A stretch of DNA of 8,579 bases, taken from assembly GCA_030830725.1 (NCBI GenBank), contig JAURMN010000048.1:1-8579 (forward strand), in the 5' to 3' direction. Positions 1 through 7,800 of this stretch are shown piece after piece. The stretch is from Balneolales bacterium. Lineage in GTDB: Bacteria > Bacteroidota > Rhodothermia > Balneolales > Balneolaceae. How positions within the stretch are numbered: position 1 is the stretch's first letter; every line of letters begins with the position of its first letter. A program made the position numbers and the translations under genes. The notes beneath the pieces were generated by a model. That model searched no databases and was not told where the DNA came from. It was given only the letters and a program-made list of their open reading frames with translations.

Positions 1-805
1 AGCGGAGACTAATTTGGCAGCCGTGTACAGTGTGATGTTGATTTCGTTGACGGTGATGTTTTTAACGCCCTGGTTTTATTATCTGCCCAAAGCGGTATTG
101 GCGGCTATTATTATGGTGGCGGTAGCGGGATTATTTGATGCCAAAGAGATGAAACACCTTTGGAAGACTGACCGGCGCGACTTTTTGATGTTGGCGGCCA
201 CCTTTGTGGCGACCCTGACACTGGGGATTGAAGAGGGAATCGGCGTGGGGGTATTGCTTTCGATTGTGGCCGTGATTTACAGTAGCACACAGCCTCACAC
301 AGCGGAGCTAGGTCGAATTGGAGACACCGATACGTTCCGAAATATCCATCGTTATAAAGATGAGGTGAAGGTCTATGACGATATTTTGGTGATACGATTC
401 GACTCGTTGCTCTTTTTTGGCAATGTGGAGCACTTTAGTGATGTGCTGCAGGAGAAATTGGCGGCACGGGGCGAGGGGTTGAAGCTGGTGGTGCTCGATG
501 CAGCCAGTATTAATACGATCGATTCAACCGGGATGCATACGCTGGAAAAAACGGTAAAAGATCTTCGGACGAAAGGGATTGCGTTTAGGATTACCGGGGT
601 GATTGGTCCCGTGCGAGATAAATTGCACGTGAACGGATTGGTGGATTTGATTGGAAGGGAAAACTTCTTCTTTGATGTGGCCGATGCGGTGGATGATTAT
701 CAGGGCGTGGCACCGCAGCCGAAGGATGATGGCGGGCCGGAAGCGCGTGAACGTGCGAAAAAGGCGAATGCTTCGAAGGCCAGTGCAATTCAGGTGAATA
801 AATGA
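1..805 (+). CDS. SulP-family anion permease, C-terminal part with STAS domain (5' partial)
   Basis: This is the C-terminal half of an inner-membrane SulP/SLC26-type transporter, a family that moves sulfate, bicarbonate or other anions. The frame is open to the left edge (first full codon at base 2), so the N-terminal half lies outside; family members are usually about 550-700 residues and about 267 are visible. Counting from the TTG at 14, hydrophobic segments lie at about 3-23, 27-42, 56-71 and 75-91, the last core helices. A cytoplasmic STAS domain follows at about 113-230. It starts with an ILVIRFDSLLFFGN strand-turn typical of SulP proteins and carries the IDSTG motif at 169-173, the loop matching the phosphorylatable DSSG loop of SpoIIAA-like anti-anti-sigma factors. 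The tail after 230 is charged, Lys/Ala-rich and probably disordered. The TTG at 14 is internal, not a start. The substrate cannot be told from this part. The stop overlaps the next gene's start. Confidence 0.93.
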   Translation, partial: AETNLAAVYSVMLISLTVMFLTPWFYYLPKAVLAAIIMVAVAGLFDAKEMKHLWKTDRRDFLMLAATFVATLTLGIEEGIGVGVLLSIVAVIYSSTQPHTAELGRIGDTDTFRNIHRYKDEVKVYDDILVIRFDSLLFFGNVEHFSDVLQEKLAARGEGLKLVVLDAASINTIDSTGMHTLEKTVKDLRTKGIAFRITGVIGPVRDKLHVNGLVDLIGRENFFFDVADAVDDYQGVAPQPKDDGGPEARERAKKANASKASAIQVNK

Positions 806-1437
806 GTAAAGAGTCGAAAGCACAATGGATGGCGTTTTGGAATGAGCGCTACGCAGAGCCGGTGTTGGCGTATGGAGACAAAGCGAATGTTTTTTTCCAG
901 AAGGAACTGGTGAAACTGACTCCAGGACGGTTGTTTCTGCCCGCGGAAGGACAAGGTCGCAATGCGGTCTATGCTGCCGAGCTCGGATGGGATGTGCTGG
1001 CTGTGGATTATGCGCAAACCGGCCACGATCGGGCGATGGATTTGGCGACACAACATGGGGTTTCGTTTGCGTATGAAGTTGGGGACCTGACGGATTCTGC
1101 GCGATTGGAAGAGTGGTTGGGGCGCGGTCCGTTTGATGCTATAGGCGTTGTGTTTATGCATTTGCCACAGGGTGAGCAGGAGATGGTGCTACAGAGAATC
1201 GTAAGGGCGTTGAAGCCGGGTGGCCATTTCATCTGTGAGCTGTTTAGCAAGCATCAGCTGGGGAATCCGTCTGGCGGACCACAAAAAATTGAGATGCTCA
1301 CCGATCCAGTAGATTTTGAATTGCTGCTAAAAGAGAATTTTAGCGAGCTTCGGGTGTGGGAGGAAAATGTGGTGCTACACGAAGGATCTTATCATGAGGG
1401 AAACGGATCGGTGGTGCGGGCTGTTGGGTTAGTTTAG
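802..1437 (+). CDS. Class I SAM-dependent methyltransferase (TehB/thiopurine-methyltransferase-like)
   Basis: A 211-residue soluble, probably cytoplasmic enzyme that would transfer a methyl group from S-adenosylmethionine; the acceptor is unknown. The Rossmann motifs appear in order: motif I at about 44-56 (LFLPAEGQGRNAV), the acidic end of strand 2 in VLAVDY with Asp69 expected to bind the ribose, GDLTD at 94-98, the strand-4 segment FDAIGVVFMHLP at 111-122, and LKPGGHFICELF at 137-148. The N-terminal WNERY...YG segment resembles small TehB-like or thiopurine-methyltransferase-like enzymes, which often act on small molecules. The ATG is preceded by a weak GGTGA four bases upstream and overlaps the SulP stop as ATGA, so translational coupling is likely and this start is well supported. 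Clustering with an anion transporter could hint at a shared oxyanion or sulfur-compound function, but that is only inference. Confidence 0.88.
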   Translation: MSKESKAQWMAFWNERYAEPVLAYGDKANVFFQKELVKLTPGRLFLPAEGQGRNAVYAAELGWDVLAVDYAQTGHDRAMDLATQHGVSFAYEVGDLTDSARLEEWLGRGPFDAIGVVFMHLPQGEQEMVLQRIVRALKPGGHFICELFSKHQLGNPSGGPQKIEMLTDPVDFELLLKENFSELRVWEENVVLHEGSYHEGNGSVVRAVGLV

Positions 1438-1574
1438 ATTTCGCTGTTAATAGTGGAGTGGCTTCTAATAAAGTCTTGCACAACATCCTGATTTTTTGTT
1501 GATTTGAGTTCCGTTCGATGTTTTTGGTTTTATTGAATCTGTGACACTCAAAATTCATCACTCACTTATTTGCC
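1438..1574 (+). promoter_or_regulatory. Intergenic region upstream of the alkB-like gene, probable promoter location
   Basis: These 137 A/T-rich bases separate the SulP/methyltransferase pair from the hydroxylase gene, so the hydroxylase promoter probably lies here. No strong consensus is visible. The best sigma70-like guess is TTGAGT at 1504-1509 and TTTTAT at 1528-1533 with an 18-base spacer, four of six matches each. I see no Bacteroidota-type TAnnTTTG box well placed. A 7-base inverted repeat (TTTGAGT at 1503-1509, ACTCAAA at 1546-1552) and a direct repeat CACTCA (1545-1550 and 1559-1564) could be regulator sites but are short enough to arise by chance. No Shine-Dalgarno sequence precedes the ATG at 1575, which is common in Bacteroidota. 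No convincing terminator for the upstream genes is seen. Confidence 0.3.
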
Positions 1575-2627
1575 ATGCCTGTCTGGAAATACCTCCCCTC
1601 CTACACGGTTCCGCTTTCCGCAGCAGTTGGTCTTTGGCTCGGGGGCTATTGGACCTTTATTACTCCGATTTACATCTTCTTTTTTATCCCCTTTTTAGAA
1701 TGGATGGTAGGGGCTGACCCCTCGAATCACGATTCGGAGGCGGAAAAACGTGCGAAGGCATCAAAGGCATATACCTTTTTGCTCTGGTCTTATGTGCCGA
1801 TTCTGTATGCGTTGACGGGGTTTTTTCTGTTTAAATTGGCAAGTGGTTGGCTTGGAGCCTCGGAATGGATCGCATTAATCGGGGCAACATTATCCGTAGC
1901 CATCAGCAATGGGGGAACGGGTATCACCGTGGCTCACGAATTGGTGCATCGCTCCTCGAAGTTTGAACAATTACTCGGACGGGCATTACTGTTAATCTCC
2001 CTCTACATGCACTTTGCCATCGAACACGTGTATGGACATCACAAACATGTGGCCACGGAGGAAGATGCGGCCACTGCTCGTAAAGGAGAGAATTTCTACA
2101 GATTTTGGATTCGCACGGTGCCTGGTCAGTACGCTTCAGCCTGGTCGATTGAGATAAAACGCCTACAGAAAAAGAAAAAAGGCTTCTTCTCGATGACAAA
2201 CGAAATGTTGTGGTTTCATGTGTGGCAAATAGGATTGGTCTTGACGATCGGATTTGGTTTGGGATGGGCTGTTGTTGGTGTATTTTTAGCCTGTAGCGTG
2301 TTGTCCTTCAGTTTGTTAGAGGCGGTCAATTATCTGGAGCACTACGGACTCGAGCGCCACATGCATGACAATGATCGCTACGAAAAAGTAGATCATCACC
2401 ACTCATGGAACAGCGATCATTTGGTGAGTCGGATGTTCTTATTTGAGCTGTCTCGGCACTCGGATCATCATGCTGTCGCCAGTCGGGAATATCAAGTGCT
2501 GCGGAGTTTTAATGACAGCCCGCAGTTACCTACGGGCTACCCGGGAATGATTTTAATCGCTCTATTTCCGCCGCTGTGGTTTCGGGTGATGGATCCGTTG
2601 GTGGAGCGGGTGGCGGCGGAGCACTAA
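1575..2627 (+). CDS. alkB: AlkB-type membrane di-iron hydroxylase (alkane 1-monooxygenase family)
   Basis: A complete 350-residue integral membrane non-haem di-iron enzyme of the alkane hydroxylase family, which inserts one oxygen atom from O2 at the terminal carbon of alkanes using electrons from rubredoxin. Histidine boxes are in the expected order: HELVHR at 121-126, EHVYGHH at 150-156 followed by a VATEEDAATARKGE stretch, and RHSDHH at 294-299. The family HYG motif is present as NYLEHYGLER at 252-261. Hydrophobic segments lie at about 7-23, 25-44, 68-87, 97-117, 137-150, 214-250 (two) and 323-340. Length fits the compact AlkB forms (usually 350-410). Differences from the textbook Pseudomonas enzyme include Arg for Lys in box 1, Tyr in box 2, loss of the usual Pro residues after box 2, and Ser for Gln in LSRHSDHH. 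The ATG follows non-coding sequence without a Shine-Dalgarno. No rubredoxin is fused or adjacent. A related substrate, such as another terminally hydroxylated aliphatic compound, cannot be excluded. Confidence 0.93.
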   Translation: MPVWKYLPSYTVPLSAAVGLWLGGYWTFITPIYIFFFIPFLEWMVGADPSNHDSEAEKRAKASKAYTFLLWSYVPILYALTGFFLFKLASGWLGASEWIALIGATLSVAISNGGTGITVAHELVHRSSKFEQLLGRALLLISLYMHFAIEHVYGHHKHVATEEDAATARKGENFYRFWIRTVPGQYASAWSIEIKRLQKKKKGFFSMTNEMLWFHVWQIGLVLTIGFGLGWAVVGVFLACSVLSFSLLEAVNYLEHYGLERHMHDNDRYEKVDHHHSWNSDHLVSRMFLFELSRHSDHHAVASREYQVLRSFNDSPQLPTGYPGMILIALFPPLWFRVMDPLVERVAAEH

Positions 2628-2706
2628 GCAAGGTTCAGAGCGCGAGGTGACTTGATCAGAAGTCGGAGCACGAATATGAATTGGCAACCTGCGGCATAGC
2701 ACTAAC
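2628..2706. other. Convergent intergenic gap, weak hairpin only
   Basis: These 79 bases lie between two genes whose 3' ends face each other, where a two-way terminator would be expected. The only small hairpin I find is GACTT-GATCAG-AAGTC at 2649-2664, with a 5-base-pair stem and no T-tract on either strand. It is too weak to call an intrinsic terminator. Termination may be Rho-dependent or lie inside the opposing genes. Confidence 0.35.
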
Positions 2707-4863
2707 TTAATCCAAGAAGAACCAGATTCTTTCAGTATCGCCATCTGGCAATAGAGGAACTACATGATTCTCCCATTGTGAGACATTGATGCCGGTTGGT
2801 GTGAGAATTTGAATACGATCTTGCTCTACACCCACCGAAATCAGAAGTGCCTTGATCTTCTCTGAACGTGCCTTTCGAATTTCAGTAAGGAATCGTGATC
2901 CGCTGGCCCCATAGTAAACCCAAGTGGCAATGGATACTGTCTTTTCAGAATTTGACTCCATTTCAGCGGCTATCGATTTTAACCACAAAACGGTTGTGCT
3001 CTTGTCAACAGGGTCTAACCAATTGAATTTAAGCTCAGTTCCTTTATTCAGAGGGGAGCCTATATTGGACTCTGAATCAAATTCTAGAAGACGAACAGGT
3101 TCTTCATTGAGCCAATCTAGATCATAAGGGATGGCTTCGGAAGTGAGTTCTCCTCTACGATTCGCTTGGCGTCCTTCTCGTGTATCGTTACCAGCGACTG
3201 GATAATCATCCGATAGCCCCTGTAAACCGACACGATCCAAATCTACGACTCCATAAGAGAGCATTTCTAGCCAAATCGCCCGTGCACGAGCTTCAGAAAG
3301 CATGTCATTCAACTCATCAGACCCTCTTGAATCGGTATGACCCTGTATCCAGATTCGCAGTGTTGGGTATTGCTGAAGGGCAACGACAGCTCTGGCAATG
3401 ACGTCCCGATTCTCCTGCTCGATTTCTGATGACATCGTTGGGAAACGAACCAAATCGAGATTCAGATCTGCAAGATCTATTGTTGGAACTTCAGGAATCT
3501 TCGGTGTTGTAACTGGAGGTATCGAAACGTTCAGAATTTCAGGTTTTGCAGCTTCTTGAGTCACCACTTCGGCAATCGGTTCTTCTGGAACAAATGGAGC
3601 TTGAACAATTGGCATTGGTGCAATTGGTTTTAAGCCAACTGGACGGGGAGATTTATATCCCTCTTTAAACATATAAAGGCGCAACGAGACTCGAATCGTC
3701 CCATCGAGAGGGTGATTTTGTTCCAGCGAAGACAGATAAGAAAAATCTACCTCCGCAGTTCGATACCGAATACCTGCACCAGCAGTTAAGAATCGTCTAT
3801 CTCCGTTTTCTGGATGCTCAGTAAAATACCCCCCACGTAATGAAAACAGATTGTTGTACCAATACTCTGCTCCTAATCCAATCGTGAATTGATCAAAAAA
3901 GCCCAATGTCACATTTTTTTGACCATTAAAACGCGTTAAACTTGACCAACCTTTGAATAGGGCTTCTACCCCACCAACACTCGAATAGGTCGTGTCACCG
4001 GCTATTACAGTCTCTTCGAGACGGGAGAGCATTCGAGTCAAATCCGTTGAGAGGGTAAATTGATGCTGTGTAGCTTCACCTAATTCAGTAGAAAGCGCAA
4101 ATCCTGTTCGAAATACCAATGGAAGCGCAATATGTAGTTCGCCACCAAGATAATTCATAGCGGATCCTAAGTTGGAGAAACTCGTTCCCACCCGAAATTC
4201 AGATATAGCTGATCCTACATCAAATTTCTGTGATCTCCATAAGGCTCCAAGATCGATTGCCACAGAAGAAGAAGGGCTAATATCATTTCCATCCACTTGC
4301 TGGCCAGTCCCAATGGAAGAGTGAATATATTTTAGACCTGCTCCAACTGAAAGTTGACGTCCTATTAGCCGACCATAGCTAACTCTCGCTGCCAACTCAT
4401 AATTGGAAAATGAACCTAAATCCGTGTTGAAAATATCTGTCGCTTTTTGCTCACCCATGTTGAAAAAGATGAGGGAGCCAGATACTGAGCTTTTATCATC
4501 AAGCTCATAAGTCCCGGCGAGGTAATTATACTGATATTTTCCAGCTACACTTGGCAACCAATTTGCGTAACTCAGACCAAGAGAAGTTCCTCGTTGCCAA
4601 CCTAAAGCAGCTGGATTATAGTACCCTCCGAAGCCACCATCCAGAAGGGTGGCTCCAGCCCCTGCACCCGCAGCTGTTCGAGCATCCGGTTCAATTCGAA
4701 GAAAGGGGACGGCTGAATAACCGATTTGTGCCTGAATCGTTTGGTAGGATTGCACTCCAAAGATGACGACCAATCCCGCTATCCTCAAAAGCTTACGGAA
4801 GGAAACGGTATGTTGAGGGTTACTGGAGGAATAATTCAAATGAAGGTATAATAGATATTTCAC
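2707..4863 (-). CDS. PorV/PorQ-like outer-membrane barrel fused to tandem OmpA-like domains
   Basis: A predicted 718-residue outer-membrane protein. The start is taken as GTG at 4863 because AAAGGAGG lies just upstream; the frame also permits a TTG at 4893, overlapping the previous gene. Counted from the GTG: a positively charged RKLLR and hydrophobic stretch form a signal peptide ending near QTIQA|Q at 45. Residues about 46-405 form a beta-barrel with the PorV/PorQ-type opening (FLRIEPDAR, Gly/Ala-rich stretch, YYNPAALGW) and alternating hydrophobic strands ending in RVSLRLYMF. A Pro/Glu-rich linker runs from about 406 to 460. An OmpA C-terminal domain follows at about 465-575, with GHTD and LSEARA; Asp511 and Arg526 have the 15-residue spacing of the peptidoglycan-binding pair in E. 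coli OmpA. A second OmpA-like domain at about 590-715 has lost the acidic residue. PorV shuttles T9SS cargo to the cell surface; this protein follows such a cargo gene, so a docking or export role is inferred. Confidence 0.88.
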   Translation of the reverse strand: MKYLLYLHLNYSSSNPQHTVSFRKLLRIAGLVVIFGVQSYQTIQAQIGYSAVPFLRIEPDARTAAGAGAGATLLDGGFGGYYNPAALGWQRGTSLGLSYANWLPSVAGKYQYNYLAGTYELDDKSSVSGSLIFFNMGEQKATDIFNTDLGSFSNYELAARVSYGRLIGRQLSVGAGLKYIHSSIGTGQQVDGNDISPSSSVAIDLGALWRSQKFDVGSAISEFRVGTSFSNLGSAMNYLGGELHIALPLVFRTGFALSTELGEATQHQFTLSTDLTRMLSRLEETVIAGDTTYSSVGGVEALFKGWSSLTRFNGQKNVTLGFFDQFTIGLGAEYWYNNLFSLRGGYFTEHPENGDRRFLTAGAGIRYRTAEVDFSYLSSLEQNHPLDGTIRVSLRLYMFKEGYKSPRPVGLKPIAPMPIVQAPFVPEEPIAEVVTQEAAKPEILNVSIPPVTTPKIPEVPTIDLADLNLDLVRFPTMSSEIEQENRDVIARAVVALQQYPTLRIWIQGHTDSRGSDELNDMLSEARARAIWLEMLSYGVVDLDRVGLQGLSDDYPVAGNDTREGRQANRRGELTSEAIPYDLDWLNEEPVRLLEFDSESNIGSPLNKGTELKFNWLDPVDKSTTVLWLKSIAAEMESNSEKTVSIATWVYYGASGSRFLTEIRKARSEKIKALLISVGVEQDRIQILTPTGINVSQWENHVVPLLPDGDTERIWFFLD

Positions 4864-4873
4864 GTTCTTTCCC

Positions 4874-4881
4874 CCTCCTTT
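4874..4881 (-). promoter_or_regulatory. Strong Shine-Dalgarno sequence deciding the GTG start of the PorV-OmpA gene
   Basis: On the - strand AAAGGAGG, continuing as GGG, overlaps the TAA stop of the giant secreted protein and lies 7-10 bases before the GTG at 4863. The purine run is nearly a perfect anti-16S match, whereas the TTG at 4893 lies upstream of it. This favours the GTG and suggests translational coupling of the two genes (16-base gap). It contrasts with the hydroxylase gene in this window, which has no such site. Confidence 0.7.
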
Positions 4882-7800
4882 ATCGATTGACAACCGTTAT
4901 CGAAATGGTTCCAACAAATTCTCTACCATCCGTCGCTTTAGCCACCATTCGAGTCACATAAATGGCACTCGACAACATGGAGGCGTCTATCTGAACTAAA
5001 TGTCGGCCAGCTTTCATATCCTCACCGTCCAACAAGACTCGAACTCGGCCACCCAAGATGTCAAAGAGTTCTAATGTAACCTTACTATCCACAGGAATCT
5101 GAATCGGAATTGTTGAAATTGAACTAAACGGATTCGGATAATTTTGTTCGATTGCAAACTTATCAGGTGTGGCAATAAGGTTAAATGTTAGATCAGAGAA
5201 CGCACCTAAGGAAGCAAACACTTGATATGGACCGGCCACATCCCCAAATATGAACGTTACTCCCGCATGACCTGTGGAGTCTGTTGAGATGATGACTTCA
5301 GAGGCAGATGCACTTTGCGCTGAGCCTGTCTTGGGTACAAAAGCCATTCCCTTACTTTGAAGTGGAGTTTCTCCCAGACTGAACTCAACTGGCGCTGAGG
5401 CAACAGGGTTTCCATAACGATCCAAGACTTGTACTCGAAGCTCTTCAGATAGGGCTAATTCCGTCGGCCCAGTCTGCTCATCCCCACTTACCTTGATGAA
5501 CTCATCTGGAGCACCGGCAATAAATAGGACCGGCTTCCCATCTTCTGGCAGACGACTTACTCCAAGAACAAGCTTTGCCGTAAGGTCTTTCAGTCCAACA
5601 ACCTCTTGGCTGATCTTAAATGTGGCGCGACTTTGACCCCTCGGAATAAAGATTCGTGAATTATCTGTGGCAAAACCATCTTGATCGGTAAAGACCTGCG
5701 CATTTTGAGCCTGAGTAATCGTGATTCTGAATGCAAGATCCTCTGGCGCCAGTATGACTCGTCCAAGGGAATCCAATAATGTGAGAGTGAATAGTTCACT
5801 CTTCTCCCCTACCATCACCGTATCTTGACCCGTGATCTCATACTGATCAAGCTTGGCCCCTTTTACCTTGATGGGTTGACTCTGGCCCGTAATATCAGGG
5901 TCACTTGCAATGAATAGCGTATGTCGGCTACCTACCACATCGGAGACTTGATAGCTTGTCGTAATACGACCCTGCTCATCGGTAGTGGAGGTAGGTTGGC
6001 CAAAGATTCCCATCGTATCCGAGGAAGTCCAGTTTGCTTCAAGCCCTTCAAATGCGACATCATTGCCTAATGTATCCATGAGCTGGGCCGTTACACTCAC
6101 TACCTCATCTACATCTGGTGAGTAGTTTGATACGTCAACGCTGTATACATAAGGTCCACTATATCCTGGATCCTCAGGATCTACAACCACGGAGTCCAGA
6201 CGAGCCGTTGCACTAAAGACGACCGGCGTGAGACCTACCACGCTGGCACTCACGCGGTATGAACCAATGAGTGAGCCAAGCGTCAGCGATGTCACCGCCT
6301 GTCCCTCTGCATTGGTAAGAACATCGCTTTGCGATAGAACACCCCCTTGAGCATTCTCTGGGATTGTCGTGATGGCAAAACGAACTGTTACATCTTCCAG
6401 TGGCTGATTACTCTCATCCAATACTTGAACCTGTAAGAGCGTATCTAGTGCCTGTAAAATCACACCCGTTTGATTGTCACCGGCCAGAATGCGAAGCTCA
6501 GAAGGTTCTCTATCTAATACGGAGACTTGATAGGGGCTTTGCAGGAATGTCTCGGCAGAATAAGTGACCGTTACTTCATCTACCCCTTTCACCTCAGGGG
6601 TGTAAGAAGTAGAATAGGTTCCATCGCCATTGTCTACTACATCGGTAAACAGTGCCCCTGTATTTGGACCATTCTCAATTGAAAGTGTAAACTCCTCAGC
6701 CTGCCCAGTAATCGGGTTCCGATAGGCATCCTTTAGTGTGATCAACGCTGGAATCGGTGTGCCTACATATCCATCGGTGATCTCAAAAGCGGAGGTTCCG
6801 GTAGCCTCTGGACCGGCAACAACTCTAACCGTATGATCTTGAGTTGGATTGCTCAACGATGGCGCTGAATAAAAGACCGTATCTAACGAAGCCTGATCAT
6901 TCTCATAATAGATGCTTACGAATTGTTCGGACGGTAGAATAATGACCTCATTCACCGGGTTCACTGCCACTTCTGAATTATAAATTCGTGCAGACTCTCT
7001 GGCAGGATCTATGCGAAAGACTACCCCTGGATAAGGAGCATTCACCGGTTCTCCATCCTGATCTAGCAGGCCAATGATGAGTAACTTTCGTGAACCCGCC
7101 TGCATGGTGAAGTCTCCAGGAATCACTTCAAATCCATCCACAATCCGAATGTAGACCTCTTCCTCGTCTGCCGTGATCGCTCGGCCACCTTCGGGCGGAG
7201 TAGGATCTCCAGTTAATGTTTTAAATCCTGATACTGTATCTTCATAGTAGACGACAGAACCTTCAATATTGACTGGAATCTGGGTCTGATCAATGGGTTC
7301 AGCCTCTGTTTGGCGAGAGTAAAAGCGTCCGGTTGGGGAAGAGGTACTTAAATCTACTTGTAAAGGTCCCTCGGAGTAGGAGGTAATGTTCCCAAACTCA
7401 TCACTCACTGAGATCATAATTGGGAGTCGAGAGCCTTGTAGTTCGGGCTGGCTGGCTGCCAAGCTCTCAATGAGATACTCGCGTTGCTCTGCATCTAAAT
7501 TCACCACCGCATCCAAGGCGTTCCCACTGTATTTAGAACCCGTTAGATCGAAGAGACTTAGTGACCAGGCAGGAGCTGCAACGATGCTAAATGGATCAGA
7601 GACTGCAGATTCTACACCCTCTGAGCTCGCCGTGAGTGTATAATCGAAGCCTGCTCGTTCAACGCTCAATGTAGCATATACAATCTCTCCTTCCGCAGGC
7701 ACAACAACTGTAGATCCAAATAGCTCTGTATCGGAATCTTCATGACCTGTAGAGTCTGTTACAGTGATCCGAATAGAATCAGAATACCACTCAATGAGCT

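Noticed and set aside
14..16. TTG at 14 as the true start of the transporter gene
   Set aside because: The frame continues to the window edge, and the product would lack most of the SulP membrane core, so the gene starts outside the window.
524..1161. Long open frames on the - strand opposite the SulP and methyltransferase genes
   Set aside because: Their translations are low-complexity, rich in Pro, His, Arg and Ser, without recognisable domains, and lie fully across two well-supported + strand genes. They are antisense shadows.
1484..1502. ACAACA...TTTTTTGTTG stretch after the methyltransferase gene as a terminator
   Set aside because: The complementary arms are only four or five A/T-rich base pairs with the T-run inside the loop, unlike a GC stem followed by T's.
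2649..2664. Hairpin between the two convergent genes as an intrinsic terminator
   Set aside because: The stem is only five base pairs and has no T-tract on either strand.
4861..4893. TTG at 4893 as the start of the PorV-OmpA gene
   Set aside because: It would overlap the upstream gene by 14 bases and lies before the AAAGGAGG site. The GTG at 4863 is correctly spaced from that site and still keeps the whole signal peptide.
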